The position numbers and the translations under genes were made by a program. 64,000 bases of DNA from a bacterium (GTDB taxonomy: Bacteria > Krumholzibacteriota > Krumholzibacteriia > LZORAL124-64-63), in contig JADJQR010000001.1 in NCBI GenBank assembly GCA_016712675.1, positions 2,728,001 through 2,792,000 on the forward strand, given 5' to 3'. The notes under the pieces are model-generated. The model was not told the DNA's origin. It ran no database searches and saw only the letters and a program-made list of their open reading frames with translations. Positions 44,616 to 55,789 of the stretch are shown piece by piece. How positions within the stretch are numbered: the stretch's first letter is position 1; each line of letters opens with the position of its first letter.

Positions 44616-45986
44616 ATGTCCCTCGACGCAGTCCTCGCCTACCTGCAGGCGCATCGGCAGGAGCACGTCGCGCAGCTGTGCGAACTGCTTCGCATCCCCA
44701 GCATCAGTTCCCAGTCCGACCATGCCGGTGATATCCGCGCGGCCGCCGTGTTCTGTGCGCGCGAACTGCGCGATCTCGGCCTCGAGGCCGAGATCGTCGA
44801 GGGCAACGGGCATCCGCTGGTCTTCGCGCGCACCGCGGCTGTCGCCGGCCGCCCCACGCTGCTGTTCTACGGGCACTACGACGTGCAGCCGGTGGACCCG
44901 CTGGACCAGTGGCAGACTCCTCCCTTCGAGCCCAGGCTGGAAGGCGGCGTGCTGTACGCCCGCGGCTCGACCGACGACAAGGGGCAGTTCTACGCGCATT
45001 TCAAGGCGCTCGAGGCCTACGTGCGCACCGGCACCGAGCTGCCGGTCAACCTCAAGTTCATCCTCGAGGGCGAGGAGGAATGCGGCGGACGCCATGTCTA
45101 CGACTACACCGAGGCCAACGCGGACAAGCTGGCCTGCGACGCGGTGATCATCTCCGACACGGCCCTCTACAACGAGACGACGCCGGGCATCTGCTATTCG
45201 CTGAAGGGACTGGCCTACATGGAGATCCGCGTGAGCGGGCCGTCACGCGACCTCCACTCCGGCAGCTACGGCGGCACGGTGCAGAACCCGGCCAACGCGC
45301 TGGCCCAGATCATCGCCGGGTTGAGGGACGCCCAGGGTCGCTGCACCGTGCCCGGCTTCTACGACCAGGTGCTCGATCTCGACGCCGGCGAGCGCAGCGC
45401 CTTCGCGTCGCTCGGCTACACCGATGCGCTGCTGTGCGAGGAGACGGGCGCGCCCGCAGCCAGCGGTGAAGCGGGATACACGACGCTCGAACGCATGTGG
45501 GCGCGCCCGACCTGCGATGTCAACGGCATCACCAGCGGCTACGGAGGCCAGGGCGCCAAGACGATCATCCCCGCCCACGCGATGGCCAAGGTCTCCATGC
45601 GCCTGGTGCCGAACCAGGACCCGCCGGCGATCGCCGCCGCGTTTGCCGAGCACGTGCGCCGGTTGGCGCCTCCGGGCGTGAAGGTCGAGGTCGAGAACCT
45701 GCATAACGCGAACCCGGTGCTCGTGCCCCGCGACTCGCCGATGATGCAGGCCGGCATCCGCGCGCTGCGGGCCGGCTTCGGGGCCGAGCCGGTGTTCATC
45801 CGCGAAGGCGGCAGCATCCCCATCGTGGGCACCTTCCAGTCGTGCCTGAAGGCGCCGGTGCTACTGCTGGGCTACGGCCTGTCCACCGACAACGCGCACT
45901 CCCCGAACGAGAAGTTCCACCTGGACAACTTCTGGAACGGCGCCCGCACCACGGCCCTGCTGCTGCGGGAGGCGGCCGCCCGCTGA
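44616..45986 (+). CDS. M20 family dipeptidase
   Basis: 456-residue zinc peptidase of the M20 (carboxypeptidase/dipeptidase) group. Metal ligands and catalytic residues are visible: FYGHYDVQPVDP (His, Asp), GSTDDKGQ, LEGEEECGG (catalytic Glu pair), and HSPNEKF near the C terminus. A lid domain interrupts the catalytic domain as usual (about 190-310, with DLHSGSYGGTVQNPAN). Start at 44616 was chosen because GGGAG sits six bases ahead; the ATG six bases upstream is possible. Probably cuts small peptides in the cytoplasm. Confidence 0.9.
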   Translation: MSLDAVLAYLQAHRQEHVAQLCELLRIPSISSQSDHAGDIRAAAVFCARELRDLGLEAEIVEGNGHPLVFARTAAVAGRPTLLFYGHYDVQPVDPLDQWQTPPFEPRLEGGVLYARGSTDDKGQFYAHFKALEAYVRTGTELPVNLKFILEGEEECGGRHVYDYTEANADKLACDAVIISDTALYNETTPGICYSLKGLAYMEIRVSGPSRDLHSGSYGGTVQNPANALAQIIAGLRDAQGRCTVPGFYDQVLDLDAGERSAFASLGYTDALLCEETGAPAASGEAGYTTLERMWARPTCDVNGITSGYGGQGAKTIIPAHAMAKVSMRLVPNQDPPAIAAAFAEHVRRLAPPGVKVEVENLHNANPVLVPRDSPMMQAGIRALRAGFGAEPVFIREGGSIPIVGTFQSCLKAPVLLLGYGLSTDNAHSPNEKFHLDNFWNGARTTALLLREAAAR

Positions 45987-46040
45987 CCGGGGGCGGCAAC
46001 GGGCACGGGCCCCAGGGGCATCCGCCGCCCCGGGGCCCGT

Positions 46041-46069
46041 TTGACATCGCCCGGTCGAGAGGGTAGTTT
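46041..46069 (+). promoter_or_regulatory. Promoter of tRNA-Glu
   Basis: TTGACA (46041-46046), 17-base spacer, TAGTTT (46064-46069), 21 bases upstream of the tRNA. Confidence 0.75.
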
Positions 46070-46089
46070 TCGCGACTCCGGTTTCCGGC

Positions 46090-46164
46090 GTCCCCGTCGT
46101 CTAGTGGTTAGGACACCGCCCTTTCACGGCGGCAACACGGGTTCGAATCCCGTCGGGGATGCCA
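46090..46164 (+). tRNA. tRNA-Glu(TTC)
   Basis: Acceptor GTCCCCG/CGGGGAT, anticodon loop CTTTCAC (TTC), T-arm GGTTCGAATCC, encoded GCCA end. Single tRNA with its own promoter. Confidence 0.96.
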
Positions 46165-46173
46165 ACACCTTCC

Positions 46174-47139
46174 CTACTGCACCGCGATTTCCCACAGGTT
46201 CGGCGCCAGGCTGCCCCAGTTGCAGTAGACGATCCGATTGCCCGCCCGGTTCCAGCTGGGCCAGTGGCCGCCCTCGTTGGTCAACGAGCGGGCGTTCGCA
46301 CCGTCGACGTCCACGCACCAGATCTCCATCGTGCCGCCGGCGTCCGACTCGTAGGCCACGCGCAGTCCATCGGGAGACCAGGCCGGATGACCCTCGTAGC
46401 CGGACAGCGGCGTCAGGCGCACGAAGTTGCCGCCGTTCGCCGGCACGATGTAGAGCGCCGGGGCGCCGTCTTTGCGGTTGGACTCGAACACGATGTGCTG
46501 CCCGTCCGGTGACCAGTCCGCTGTGCGATCGTAGCTGCCGTCGATGCTCGTGGTCAGGCGCACGGGCGTACCGCCGCCGACCGGAGACAGCCACAGGGCG
46601 GCTCCCCCCGGTCCACCGCGGTTCGATTCGTAGACCACCAGCAAGCCGTCCGGCGACACATCCGGACTGCCGTCTTCGCCCGCGTCGTCGGTGATCTGCA
46701 CGGGCAATGCGCCTTCGACATCGAGGGCCAGGCGCCAGATCGACTTCGTGCCGCTTCGTGTCGATTCGAAGACGATGCCGCTGCCGTCCGGCAGCCAGCA
46801 GGGAGCGGTGTCCTCCGCGGCATGGTCGGTCAGCCGCCGCGCCGGCGACCCGTTCCCCGGCAGCAGCCAGATCTCGCGGTTGCCGGTGGCGTCGGACTCG
46901 TACACGATGGCGTCGCCGAACGGGGCGTACGCGGGGTTGGCTTCGAAGATCGTGTCGGTCGCGGTCAACTGCTTGGCCAGCGCCTCGGCGGGCGGCGCCG
47001 CCGGCTCCGAGGCCCCACCGCCGCAGCCGCTGGCCATCGCCAGCGCGGCCACCGCCATGACGGCGAGCGCTCCGCTGCCGGACCTGTTCCTCAGGTTCCT
47101 CAGGTTCCTCAGGTTCATCCCGTTCATCCTGCGCGGCAT
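46174..47139 (-). CDS. TolB-like beta-propeller lipoprotein
   Basis: 321 residues. A signal with lipobox (MASGC) follows an N-terminal stretch MNLRNLRNLRN encoded by three tandem 9-base repeats. The mature protein carries six WD40-like PD40 repeats, each with the pattern PDGxxIVFESxR (WLPDGSGIVFESTR, SPDGLLVVYESNR, SPDGQHIVFESNR, SPDGLRVAYESD). This resembles TolB, but the N-terminal TolB domain is missing, and a pal gene is not adjacent. Start ATG at 47139 with GAAGGG upstream. Confidence 0.78.
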   Translation of the reverse strand: MPRRMNGMNLRNLRNLRNRSGSGALAVMAVAALAMASGCGGGASEPAAPPAEALAKQLTATDTIFEANPAYAPFGDAIVYESDATGNREIWLLPGNGSPARRLTDHAAEDTAPCWLPDGSGIVFESTRSGTKSIWRLALDVEGALPVQITDDAGEDGSPDVSPDGLLVVYESNRGGPGGAALWLSPVGGGTPVRLTTSIDGSYDRTADWSPDGQHIVFESNRKDGAPALYIVPANGGNFVRLTPLSGYEGHPAWSPDGLRVAYESDAGGTMEIWCVDVDGANARSLTNEGGHWPSWNRAGNRIVYCNWGSLAPNLWEIAVQ

Positions 47140-47227
47140 TCCTTTGTCCCTTCGCTGGAGTTTGGCGCCCGCTCCGAGGCGCACCTACCATGCTCGCTGA
47201 CGGCTGCCGGGCGGCCGCGTCCTGCCT

Positions 47228-48226
47228 TCAACGCACCAAGGTGACCGCGCCACGGGCGACCAGACCCGCCGCGGAGATCGCGAAGAGGTAGCGGCCCGAC
47301 GGTACCGGCCGACCGGAATCGTCCAGTCCGTCCCAGGTCACCGCCACGCGGTTGTTCGCTGCGGTGCCGCCCTGCAGCTTCCGCACCAGGCGCCCGCCCA
47401 GATCGTGGACGACGACGCTGGCGCCGGTCTCGACCGCTGCGCCGGCCGGCAGCACCAACTCGAGGGTCGTGCGCGGATTGCAGGGATTCGGGAACGCGTG
47501 GGCCCGCGCCGTCGACACCGTCGCGGTGCCCGCGAAGTATCCGGCCAGCAGGGGCTCGAGCCCCGCGACGCGGTCCGGCGTCGCCAGCGCGTGGTTCTCG
47601 ATGCCGATGCCGCGCGTCGCGAGCGTACCGCCGAACAGGTAGCGGATATCCTCAGCCAGGATCTCCCGCGCGCGCCAGGCGTGCGGCGCCGCCGGACCGG
47701 TGGCCTCGAGGTCCAGGCCGCGCGCCCGCGCGTAGGCTTCCCAGCGGCCGGGCTGATCGTCGACGAAGGCCCACGTCAGCACATGCCCCATCTCGTGCGT
47801 CGTGATGTAGGACGTGATCGCCGGATCCACGGGTGCGAACGAAGGCGACAGGAACATCGCGCCGCGGCGCGCGAAGCTGCCACCGGTCTCTGCCGGGATG
47901 CCGTCCAGGACGAAGACCTGCACTTCGACATCGGTGGTGAAGCCCTGCATGTCAGCCAGCGCCGCGACGACGACCTCGATCTCGAACGGGTAGAGGATCC
48001 GCGTGGCGGGCGCCAGCGTGACCGATCCGCCCAGCGGATGGCTGAACTCACGCGTGCCATCGGCCTTGGCCACGCACATGGCCGCGGTCTCGGCGGCATC
48101 GTGAAAGGTGGCCCGGATGCCGTTGGCGAACGTCTCGGTATGGGCAGCCATGGCCGGCGCCGTCAGCGCCACTGCGAGCGTCGCCACCGCCATCATCACC
48201 TGGTGCCTGAATCCGCTGCGTGCCAT
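47228..48226 (-). CDS. Secreted zinc metalloprotease-like protein with FlgD-Ig-like C terminus
   Basis: 332 residues with signal peptide (about 1-28). The zinc motif HEMGH (144-148) lies in THEMGHVLTWAF; the third ligand is not certain (the later AEDIRYLFGG region is a candidate). The final 85 residues repeat the FlgD-Ig-like sorting pattern: FPNPCNPRTTLELVLPAG, VVVHDLGGRLVRKL, and GRYLFAISAAG...VTLVR, matching the protein at 38318-41107. Both would use the same export route. Start ATG at 48226. Confidence 0.8.
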   Translation of the reverse strand: MARSGFRHQVMMAVATLAVALTAPAMAAHTETFANGIRATFHDAAETAAMCVAKADGTREFSHPLGGSVTLAPATRILYPFEIEVVVAALADMQGFTTDVEVQVFVLDGIPAETGGSFARRGAMFLSPSFAPVDPAITSYITTHEMGHVLTWAFVDDQPGRWEAYARARGLDLEATGPAAPHAWRAREILAEDIRYLFGGTLATRGIGIENHALATPDRVAGLEPLLAGYFAGTATVSTARAHAFPNPCNPRTTLELVLPAGAAVETGASVVVHDLGGRLVRKLQGGTAANNRVAVTWDGLDDSGRPVPSGRYLFAISAAGLVARGAVTLVR

Positions 48227-48546
48227 GGGGGGATCCTTCGCGCCACGATCGCCCTTGTCTGGACCCGACGGGGAACCTGCCGCCATCGGTCCTGCCTCTG
48301 GCGGGAATGCCGCAGCTTCCGTACCCCGCCGGGCGGCTCGGGACGGCCGCGGTGCGGACTCGGGTCAAACCCGACAGGTACGTTCCAACAGATTGATAAG
48401 AATGAATTTATGCGCGATGGCAAACGGACCTCGGCGCCGAGAGCCGCGCCGTTGGCGGCCTCCCGCGCCGACAGGCCTGAGCCGGGTGGGTATTAATGCG
48501 CAATTCGCCGGGGAATTTCACTCAGCACCGAGGATGCAGGGGCGCT
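48227..48546. other. Intergenic stretch upstream of the secreted protease
   Basis: No gene seen. An AT-rich patch around 48389-48415 within a GC-rich region is the likely promoter area for the minus-strand protease gene, but I could not define clean -35/-10 boxes. Confidence 0.4.
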
Positions 48547-49986
48547 TCAGGAAGCCGTGGCGCGGGTACCCAGCCGCGAGATCGCCAGTGCCCCGAGTCC
48601 GAAGGCCAAGGCCGCACCCTTGACCACCAGCCCCAGGACCATCACCGCCACGACAGCGGTCCAGGGAGCGCCCGCCAGGTGCAGCAACGAACCCACGAAC
48701 GACGGCACATGCAACACGCACAGGCCCAGAAGGACGGCCAGCGCCCGGCGGCGATCCTCGACGCCGAGCCGTCGCCCGACGGCCGCTCCTGCCGCCGTCA
48801 AACCGAGTACCACGACCAGCGCCACGCCCAGGACCAGCACCAGCGCCACCGGCACGCCGATCACGGTGATCACCAGGAGGCCGGTCAGCGCAGCCACCAG
48901 GAACGGGCCGCACACGACCAGCAGCGCGCCCAGGCCGAACGCCCGCCAGGGCTCGGCCGACAACTGCGCCATGACGGCGCCGAAACGCCCGTCCGGGCTG
49001 GCCGCTGCCGCCAGCAGTCCCGCCAGCAGCGTCAGCAGGAAGAGCCCCTGGGCAATCGCAAACGTCAACGTCCGATGACCGAAGAGCCGGCCGAGATCCA
49101 GGCCGGAGTCCCCACCCAGTGCGCCGAGCGCGACCGTGTTGCCGGTCCTGGCACCCGGGTCCGCGGACAGCCGGCCGCCGATCGAAACGACCGTTCCGCT
49201 GACTTCCGCCGACTGTCGCACGGCCAACGGGCCTCCGACCACGACGACGTTGCCGCCAACGAGGCCGGCGACCTCGCAATCCCCGAAGATCACCACGACG
49301 TTGCCACGCACCTCCTCGTCCGCCGCGACGGCCAGCGACTGCCCGACGCGGACGAGGTTTCCGTCGATGACGCGACGCGGCGGGGCAGGCGGCTCCGGCA
49401 CCGTCACGAAGCTGGTCCACGACAGGCGCCCGCCGTCGATGCGCGCGGTGTCGGGCATCTCCTTGAGGATCGCCGCGGTCAATGCCTCCAGACCCCGGCT
49501 GACCTGCTCGTCCAGGTTCTCGGGCACGGAAATGACGATGCCATCGCCGGCGCCGTCGACCAGCGAGATGCGGTTGTCCTTGATCTGGAACTCGAGTTGG
49601 CGCAGCTCGGAGCCGATGCCCTCGATCACGCGCGTGACATCCCCGATGTTCTTCTCGATGACGACCCGGTGCTCCGGCGACAGGCCGGCCGTGCGGTCGT
49701 GTTCGAGGCTGTCGCTCAACACGCGGATGACCTGGCGATAGCGACGGATCTCGTTGACCAGGGAATCGCGGCCCGCCAGCGTGCGGATCCGCGCCGATTC
49801 CGGCGGGGCCGGTGGGGCCGGCGGAGCCGCGTGGCCTACCTCGCGGGCGAGCGCGGCCACGGGGACGCCCAGGGACAGGAGCAGCGCCAGGGCCAGCCAC
49901 GTGGCCGTCCCCACCGAAGCGAACGCGCCGGCGCCCGTTCCTGGGCACCGGCGATCGCTGGCCGACGGCCGACGCCGCCACGACAT
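48547..49986 (-). CDS. Membrane protein with polymer-forming (bactofilin-like) segment
   Basis: 479 residues. A signal anchor (about 25-45) is followed by a charged helical region (about 55-135), then a beta-repeat region of the bactofilin type (EVRGNVVVIFGDCEVAG, GGNVVVVGGPLAVRQ, SGTVVSIGGRL). The last 150 residues have about five hydrophobic segments ending in a C-terminal membrane region. The ATG at 49986 has AGGGG upstream and sits just after the anti-sigma gene stop; a GTG two codons earlier overlaps it. Third gene of a sigma/anti-sigma unit, possibly its target. Confidence 0.7.
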   Translation of the reverse strand: MSWRRRPSASDRRCPGTGAGAFASVGTATWLALALLLSLGVPVAALAREVGHAAPPAPPAPPESARIRTLAGRDSLVNEIRRYRQVIRVLSDSLEHDRTAGLSPEHRVVIEKNIGDVTRVIEGIGSELRQLEFQIKDNRISLVDGAGDGIVISVPENLDEQVSRGLEALTAAILKEMPDTARIDGGRLSWTSFVTVPEPPAPPRRVIDGNLVRVGQSLAVAADEEVRGNVVVIFGDCEVAGLVGGNVVVVGGPLAVRQSAEVSGTVVSIGGRLSADPGARTGNTVALGALGGDSGLDLGRLFGHRTLTFAIAQGLFLLTLLAGLLAAAASPDGRFGAVMAQLSAEPWRAFGLGALLVVCGPFLVAALTGLLVITVIGVPVALVLVLGVALVVVLGLTAAGAAVGRRLGVEDRRRALAVLLGLCVLHVPSFVGSLLHLAGAPWTAVVAVMVLGLVVKGAALAFGLGALAISRLGTRATAS

Positions 49987-49988
49987 GG

Positions 49989-50510
49989 TCACACCCCTAC
50001 CTTCTGCGCGCCGACCAGGCGGCGTCCGAGTCCCTGCAGGCGTACGAGCAGTTCCGGCACGGCGCCGGCCGCCGCCACGCCCGGCAGCCAAGGCGGGCCG
50101 AAGCCGGCCAGCCAGGCGCCCACGGCGCCGACGGCGACCACCGTCCCCGACACGCGCGTGACTCTGGCGCGCAGCCAGCCCGGCAGGAAGCTCCGTTCCA
50201 GATACACCGGCACACGCGCGCGCCGCAGCGGCTCCATGGCCCGGTAGGCCGCGAACGGCACCGCCGCCAGGACCACGGCGTCGAAACCGGCCGGGGCCTC
50301 CCTGGCCGGCAGGGCATCCAAGCTGGCAAAGACGCGGCTCAGCGCCTCTTGTTCGCGGTGGCAGATCTCGCAGTCGCGAAGGTGCAGGAAAACGGCCAGG
50401 GAACGCTTCTTCTCCAGCGTCCCGTCGAGGTAGTCCTGCAGTTCAAGGCGGCAATCCGGACAGGTGAGGGCTTCCGTGCCCCGGTCCTTCCGCCGGTCGT
50501 GAGCATCCAT
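49989..50510 (-). CDS. Zinc-finger anti-sigma-like membrane protein
   Basis: 173 residues: N-terminal ALTCPDCRLELQDYLDG and FLHLRDCEICHRE form the His/Cys zinc-binding anti-sigma (ZAS-type) motif. After a linker, a hydrophobic segment (VTRVSGTVVAVGAVGAWLAGF) crosses the membrane. Located 240 bases downstream of an ECF sigma gene, so it is likely its regulator. ATG at 50510 with GGAGGAGACAGGG upstream. The C-terminal 40 residues are unassigned. Confidence 0.8.
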   Translation of the reverse strand: MDAHDRRKDRGTEALTCPDCRLELQDYLDGTLEKKRSLAVFLHLRDCEICHREQEALSRVFASLDALPAREAPAGFDAVVLAAVPFAAYRAMEPLRRARVPVYLERSFLPGWLRARVTRVSGTVVAVGAVGAWLAGFGPPWLPGVAAAGAVPELLVRLQGLGRRLVGAQKVGV

Positions 50511-50750
50511 ACCCTGTCTCCTCCCCGGCAGGCACCCCGCCCGGGACGCTGTCCGTCCCCGCGGTCCCGCCGTTCCCGTCCGTGCGATGGGGGGGGACGG
50601 CCGAACCACTGCCCGTCCGCCCCCGCCCCGATCAGGCAGGTGTCGAATCCCCCGACATTGACTTGATCACCTGCCGCGGGATTCTACGCGGGCCGGGGCC
50701 CGGGGTTGCACGGCCTGGCGAACATTTTTTCAGCCGCCCGGGGGGCCCGG

Positions 50751-51332
50751 CTAGATATCGTACGAACGCGCCGCCAGCATCTGCTGGATCTGGGCTCGCG
50801 CCCGGTGGATGCGGGCCTTGACCGTGCCGAGCGGCAGCTGCAGGACCTCCGCGATCTCGTCGTAGGACAGCTGCTGCTGGTGGCGCAGCAGCGTGATGGC
50901 GCGGTAGTGCGGCGGCAGGTCGGCGATGACCTCCTCCAGCCGCTGCACCGCCTCCTTGCGCTCCAGCACCGTGTCGGGTTCCGGTCCCTCGTCCGGGATC
51001 TGGAGCTCGAACTCCTCGCCGTCCGGCCCGGTGACGCCGTCCAGCGACAGGAAACGCATGCGGTTGCGCCGCAGGTGATCGATGCAGTGGTTCGTCGCGA
51101 TCCGGAAGAGCCAGCTGCTGAAAGCGTATTCCTCGTCGTAGCGGTCCAGCAGCCGGAAGACCTTGATGAATACCTCCTGCGCCAGGTCGCGGGCGTCCTC
51201 GGGACTGCGCGACATCCGGTAGCACAGGTTGTAGATGGGCCCGCGGTAGCGGTCCAGGATCTCCGCGAACGCCGCCTCCTCGCCGCGCTTGCAGCGACGG
51301 ATCGTCCGGAGATCCTGATGGCGATCGAACAC
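50751..51332 (-). CDS. RNA polymerase ECF sigma factor (RpoE-like)
   Basis: 193 residues with region 2 (RYRGPIYNLCYRMSRSPEDARDLAQEVFIKVFRLLDRYD, then AFSSWLFRIATNHCIDHLRR) and region 4 (IADLPPHYRAITLLRHQQQLSYDEIAEVLQLPLGTVKARIHRAR). I use GTG at 51332 because GGAAGG lies at ideal spacing and the predicted promoter starts RNA near 51361; an ATG at 51359 adds nine residues and would leave almost no leader. Directly precedes the anti-sigma gene. Confidence 0.92.
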   Translation of the reverse strand: MFDRHQDLRTIRRCKRGEEAAFAEILDRYRGPIYNLCYRMSRSPEDARDLAQEVFIKVFRLLDRYDEEYAFSSWLFRIATNHCIDHLRRNRMRFLSLDGVTGPDGEEFELQIPDEGPEPDTVLERKEAVQRLEEVIADLPPHYRAITLLRHQQQLSYDEIAEVLQLPLGTVKARIHRARAQIQQMLAARSYDI

Positions 51333-51361
51333 GCAGGCACCTTCCGCGGCGGGACACATGA

Positions 51362-52813
<1,452 letters not shown>

Positions 52814-52828
52814 CGAGGGAGCACCGAC

Positions 52829-53223
52829 ATGGCAAGGATGCCGCGTTCGCTCGACTTCGCGCGTCGCGCCGGCCCGACCGGCGGCGGCGCGCTGCGCTCG
52901 GTGCGCCGGGGGCGGATCTGGGCCCCCGTGCCGCCCTGGGAACAGCCGCGATCGTGGTGCTGGCCGGGGTCGCCCTGGTGCAGTTCGGCGACAGCGGCGT
53001 GCCGGCGTGGCGCCGCCTGCGGGCCCAGGACGCGGAACTGACGCGCGAGGTCGACGAGCTGGTCCGCAGGAACGAAGCGCTGAGCCGCGACCTCAAGTCG
53101 CTGTCCGAGGATCGCGAGACACTCGAGCGCCTGGCTCGCGAGAAGGCCGGCATGAAGAGGCCGGAGGAAGCCGTGCTGAAGGTGCTGCCGGCGACGGACG
53201 CAGAGCAGACCGCCGGGAACTGA
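52829..53223 (+). pseudogene. ftsB: FtsB/DivIC-like septum protein, apparent one-base frameshift
   Basis: Reading from the ATG at 52829 (GAGGGAGCACCGAC upstream) gives MARMPRSLDFARRAG and then loses sense; a -1 shift in the C5 run at 52923-52927 restores the FtsB protein: a membrane segment (TAAIVVLAGVALVQFGDSG) then a coiled coil (RAQDAELTREVDELVRRNEALSRDLKSLSEDRETLERLAREKAGMKRPEE). Adding one C would join both parts into about 131 residues, normal for FtsB, an essential divisome protein that follows eno. A sequence error is more likely than gene loss. Confidence 0.78.
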
Positions 53224-53230
53224 CGGCTCC

Positions 53231-53259
53231 TTGACTTGCGGCAGGGGCTTTCCTATATT
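53231..53259 (+). promoter_or_regulatory. Promoter of initiator tRNA-Met
   Basis: TTGACT (53231-53236), 17-base spacer, TATATT (53254-53259). Confidence 0.75.
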
Positions 53260-53273
53260 GCCGCCCGCGCAAC

Positions 53274-53320
53274 GAATTGGATGCCGCGAAGCGAATTGGG
53301 TGCGGCGAAGCAAAATTGGA

Positions 53321-53330
<10 letters not shown>
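53274..53330 (+). repeat. Three 19-bp tandem units leading into the tRNA
   Basis: Units at 53274-53292, 53293-53311 and 53312-53330, sharing the core AATTGG(A/G)TGC(C/G)G(C/G)G. The third unit includes the first ten bases of the tRNA-Met gene (53321 onward), so the leader looks like two partial duplications of the tRNA 5' end. Confidence 0.75.
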
Positions 53331-55183
<1,853 letters not shown>

Positions 55184-55220
55184 AACGACATGAAGCCTCA
55201 TTTGGTCTGGACACATCAAG

Positions 55221-55460
55221 TCAATTTCCGGTGCCGTAACTGAGCCCTTCATCGCCACTTACGGCATCGTCCGCGACGGAGCAGCGGGCCTGGTGCGCCC
55301 GGATGGCCCACTTCACGAGAATTTCGAGCACATCGTCGAGAGCCGCAGGATCTGCCTCCTCCGCGCTCTGGACCACAGTGATGCGAGGGTGCGCGACGGC
55401 ATTCGCCGAGCCGCGCCCGGGACGGGAATTGCCGTCGTCATTCCCCCGCCGATTCGTCAC
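55221..55460 (-). CDS. Small acidic protein, unknown
   Basis: 79 residues. No family recognised. The middle AALDDVLEILVKWAIRAHQARC is a strong amphipathic helix. GTG start at 55460 overlaps the SpoVG-like gene stop (GTGA). Its 3' end overlaps possible upstream starts of the recombinase gene, so it belongs to the same transcript. Small helical proteins often accompany serine recombinases as accessory (directionality) factors, which is only a guess here. Confidence 0.55.
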   Translation of the reverse strand: MTNRRGNDDGNSRPGRGSANAVAHPRITVVQSAEEADPAALDDVLEILVKWAIRAHQARCSVADDAVSGDEGLSYGTGN

Positions 55461-55789
55461 GACCCGTCGGCCCCTTCCGCCGGCCCGAGCAGTCTCTGGA
55501 CCTGCCCGATGACTGCCGCCTCGAACTGGGAAGCGGTCTCCCGGTCGATCGGGTGATGGAGCGGATGCGGCCGACCCGAGGCGGAGAGCTTCCGGGGATA
55601 GGTCAGATACAAACGGCCCGCGCTATCCTTGCGGATGGCGATGTCATTGAGAAGCACCCCGCCATAACAGCAGGAGGCGAAGGCGACGAGGCCGCTGCCG
55701 CCGCCGGGGGCCAGGCGGATCCGGACCTCGGTGATGGCGTGCGATCCGGGCAATCCGGACGTCAGGTCGGGTCTCTCAGGCATCGTCAT
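55457..55789 (-). CDS. Second SpoVG-family protein, element-borne
   Basis: 110 residues aligning with SpoVG: ITEVRIRLAPGGGSGLVAFAS, GGVLLNDIAIRKDSAGRLYLTYPRK, and PHPLHHPIDRETASQFEAAVIGQV match the strand order and the 'HPI' motif of the family, but with longer termini and little identity to the chromosomal copy at 2122-2466. Start at 55789 with AAAGG upstream. Overlaps the DUF3987 gene's 3' end by 14 bases. It may regulate the element or host genes. Confidence 0.75.
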   Translation of the reverse strand: MTMPERPDLTSGLPGSHAITEVRIRLAPGGGSGLVAFASCCYGGVLLNDIAIRKDSAGRLYLTYPRKLSASGRPHPLHHPIDRETASQFEAAVIGQVQRLLGPAEGADGS

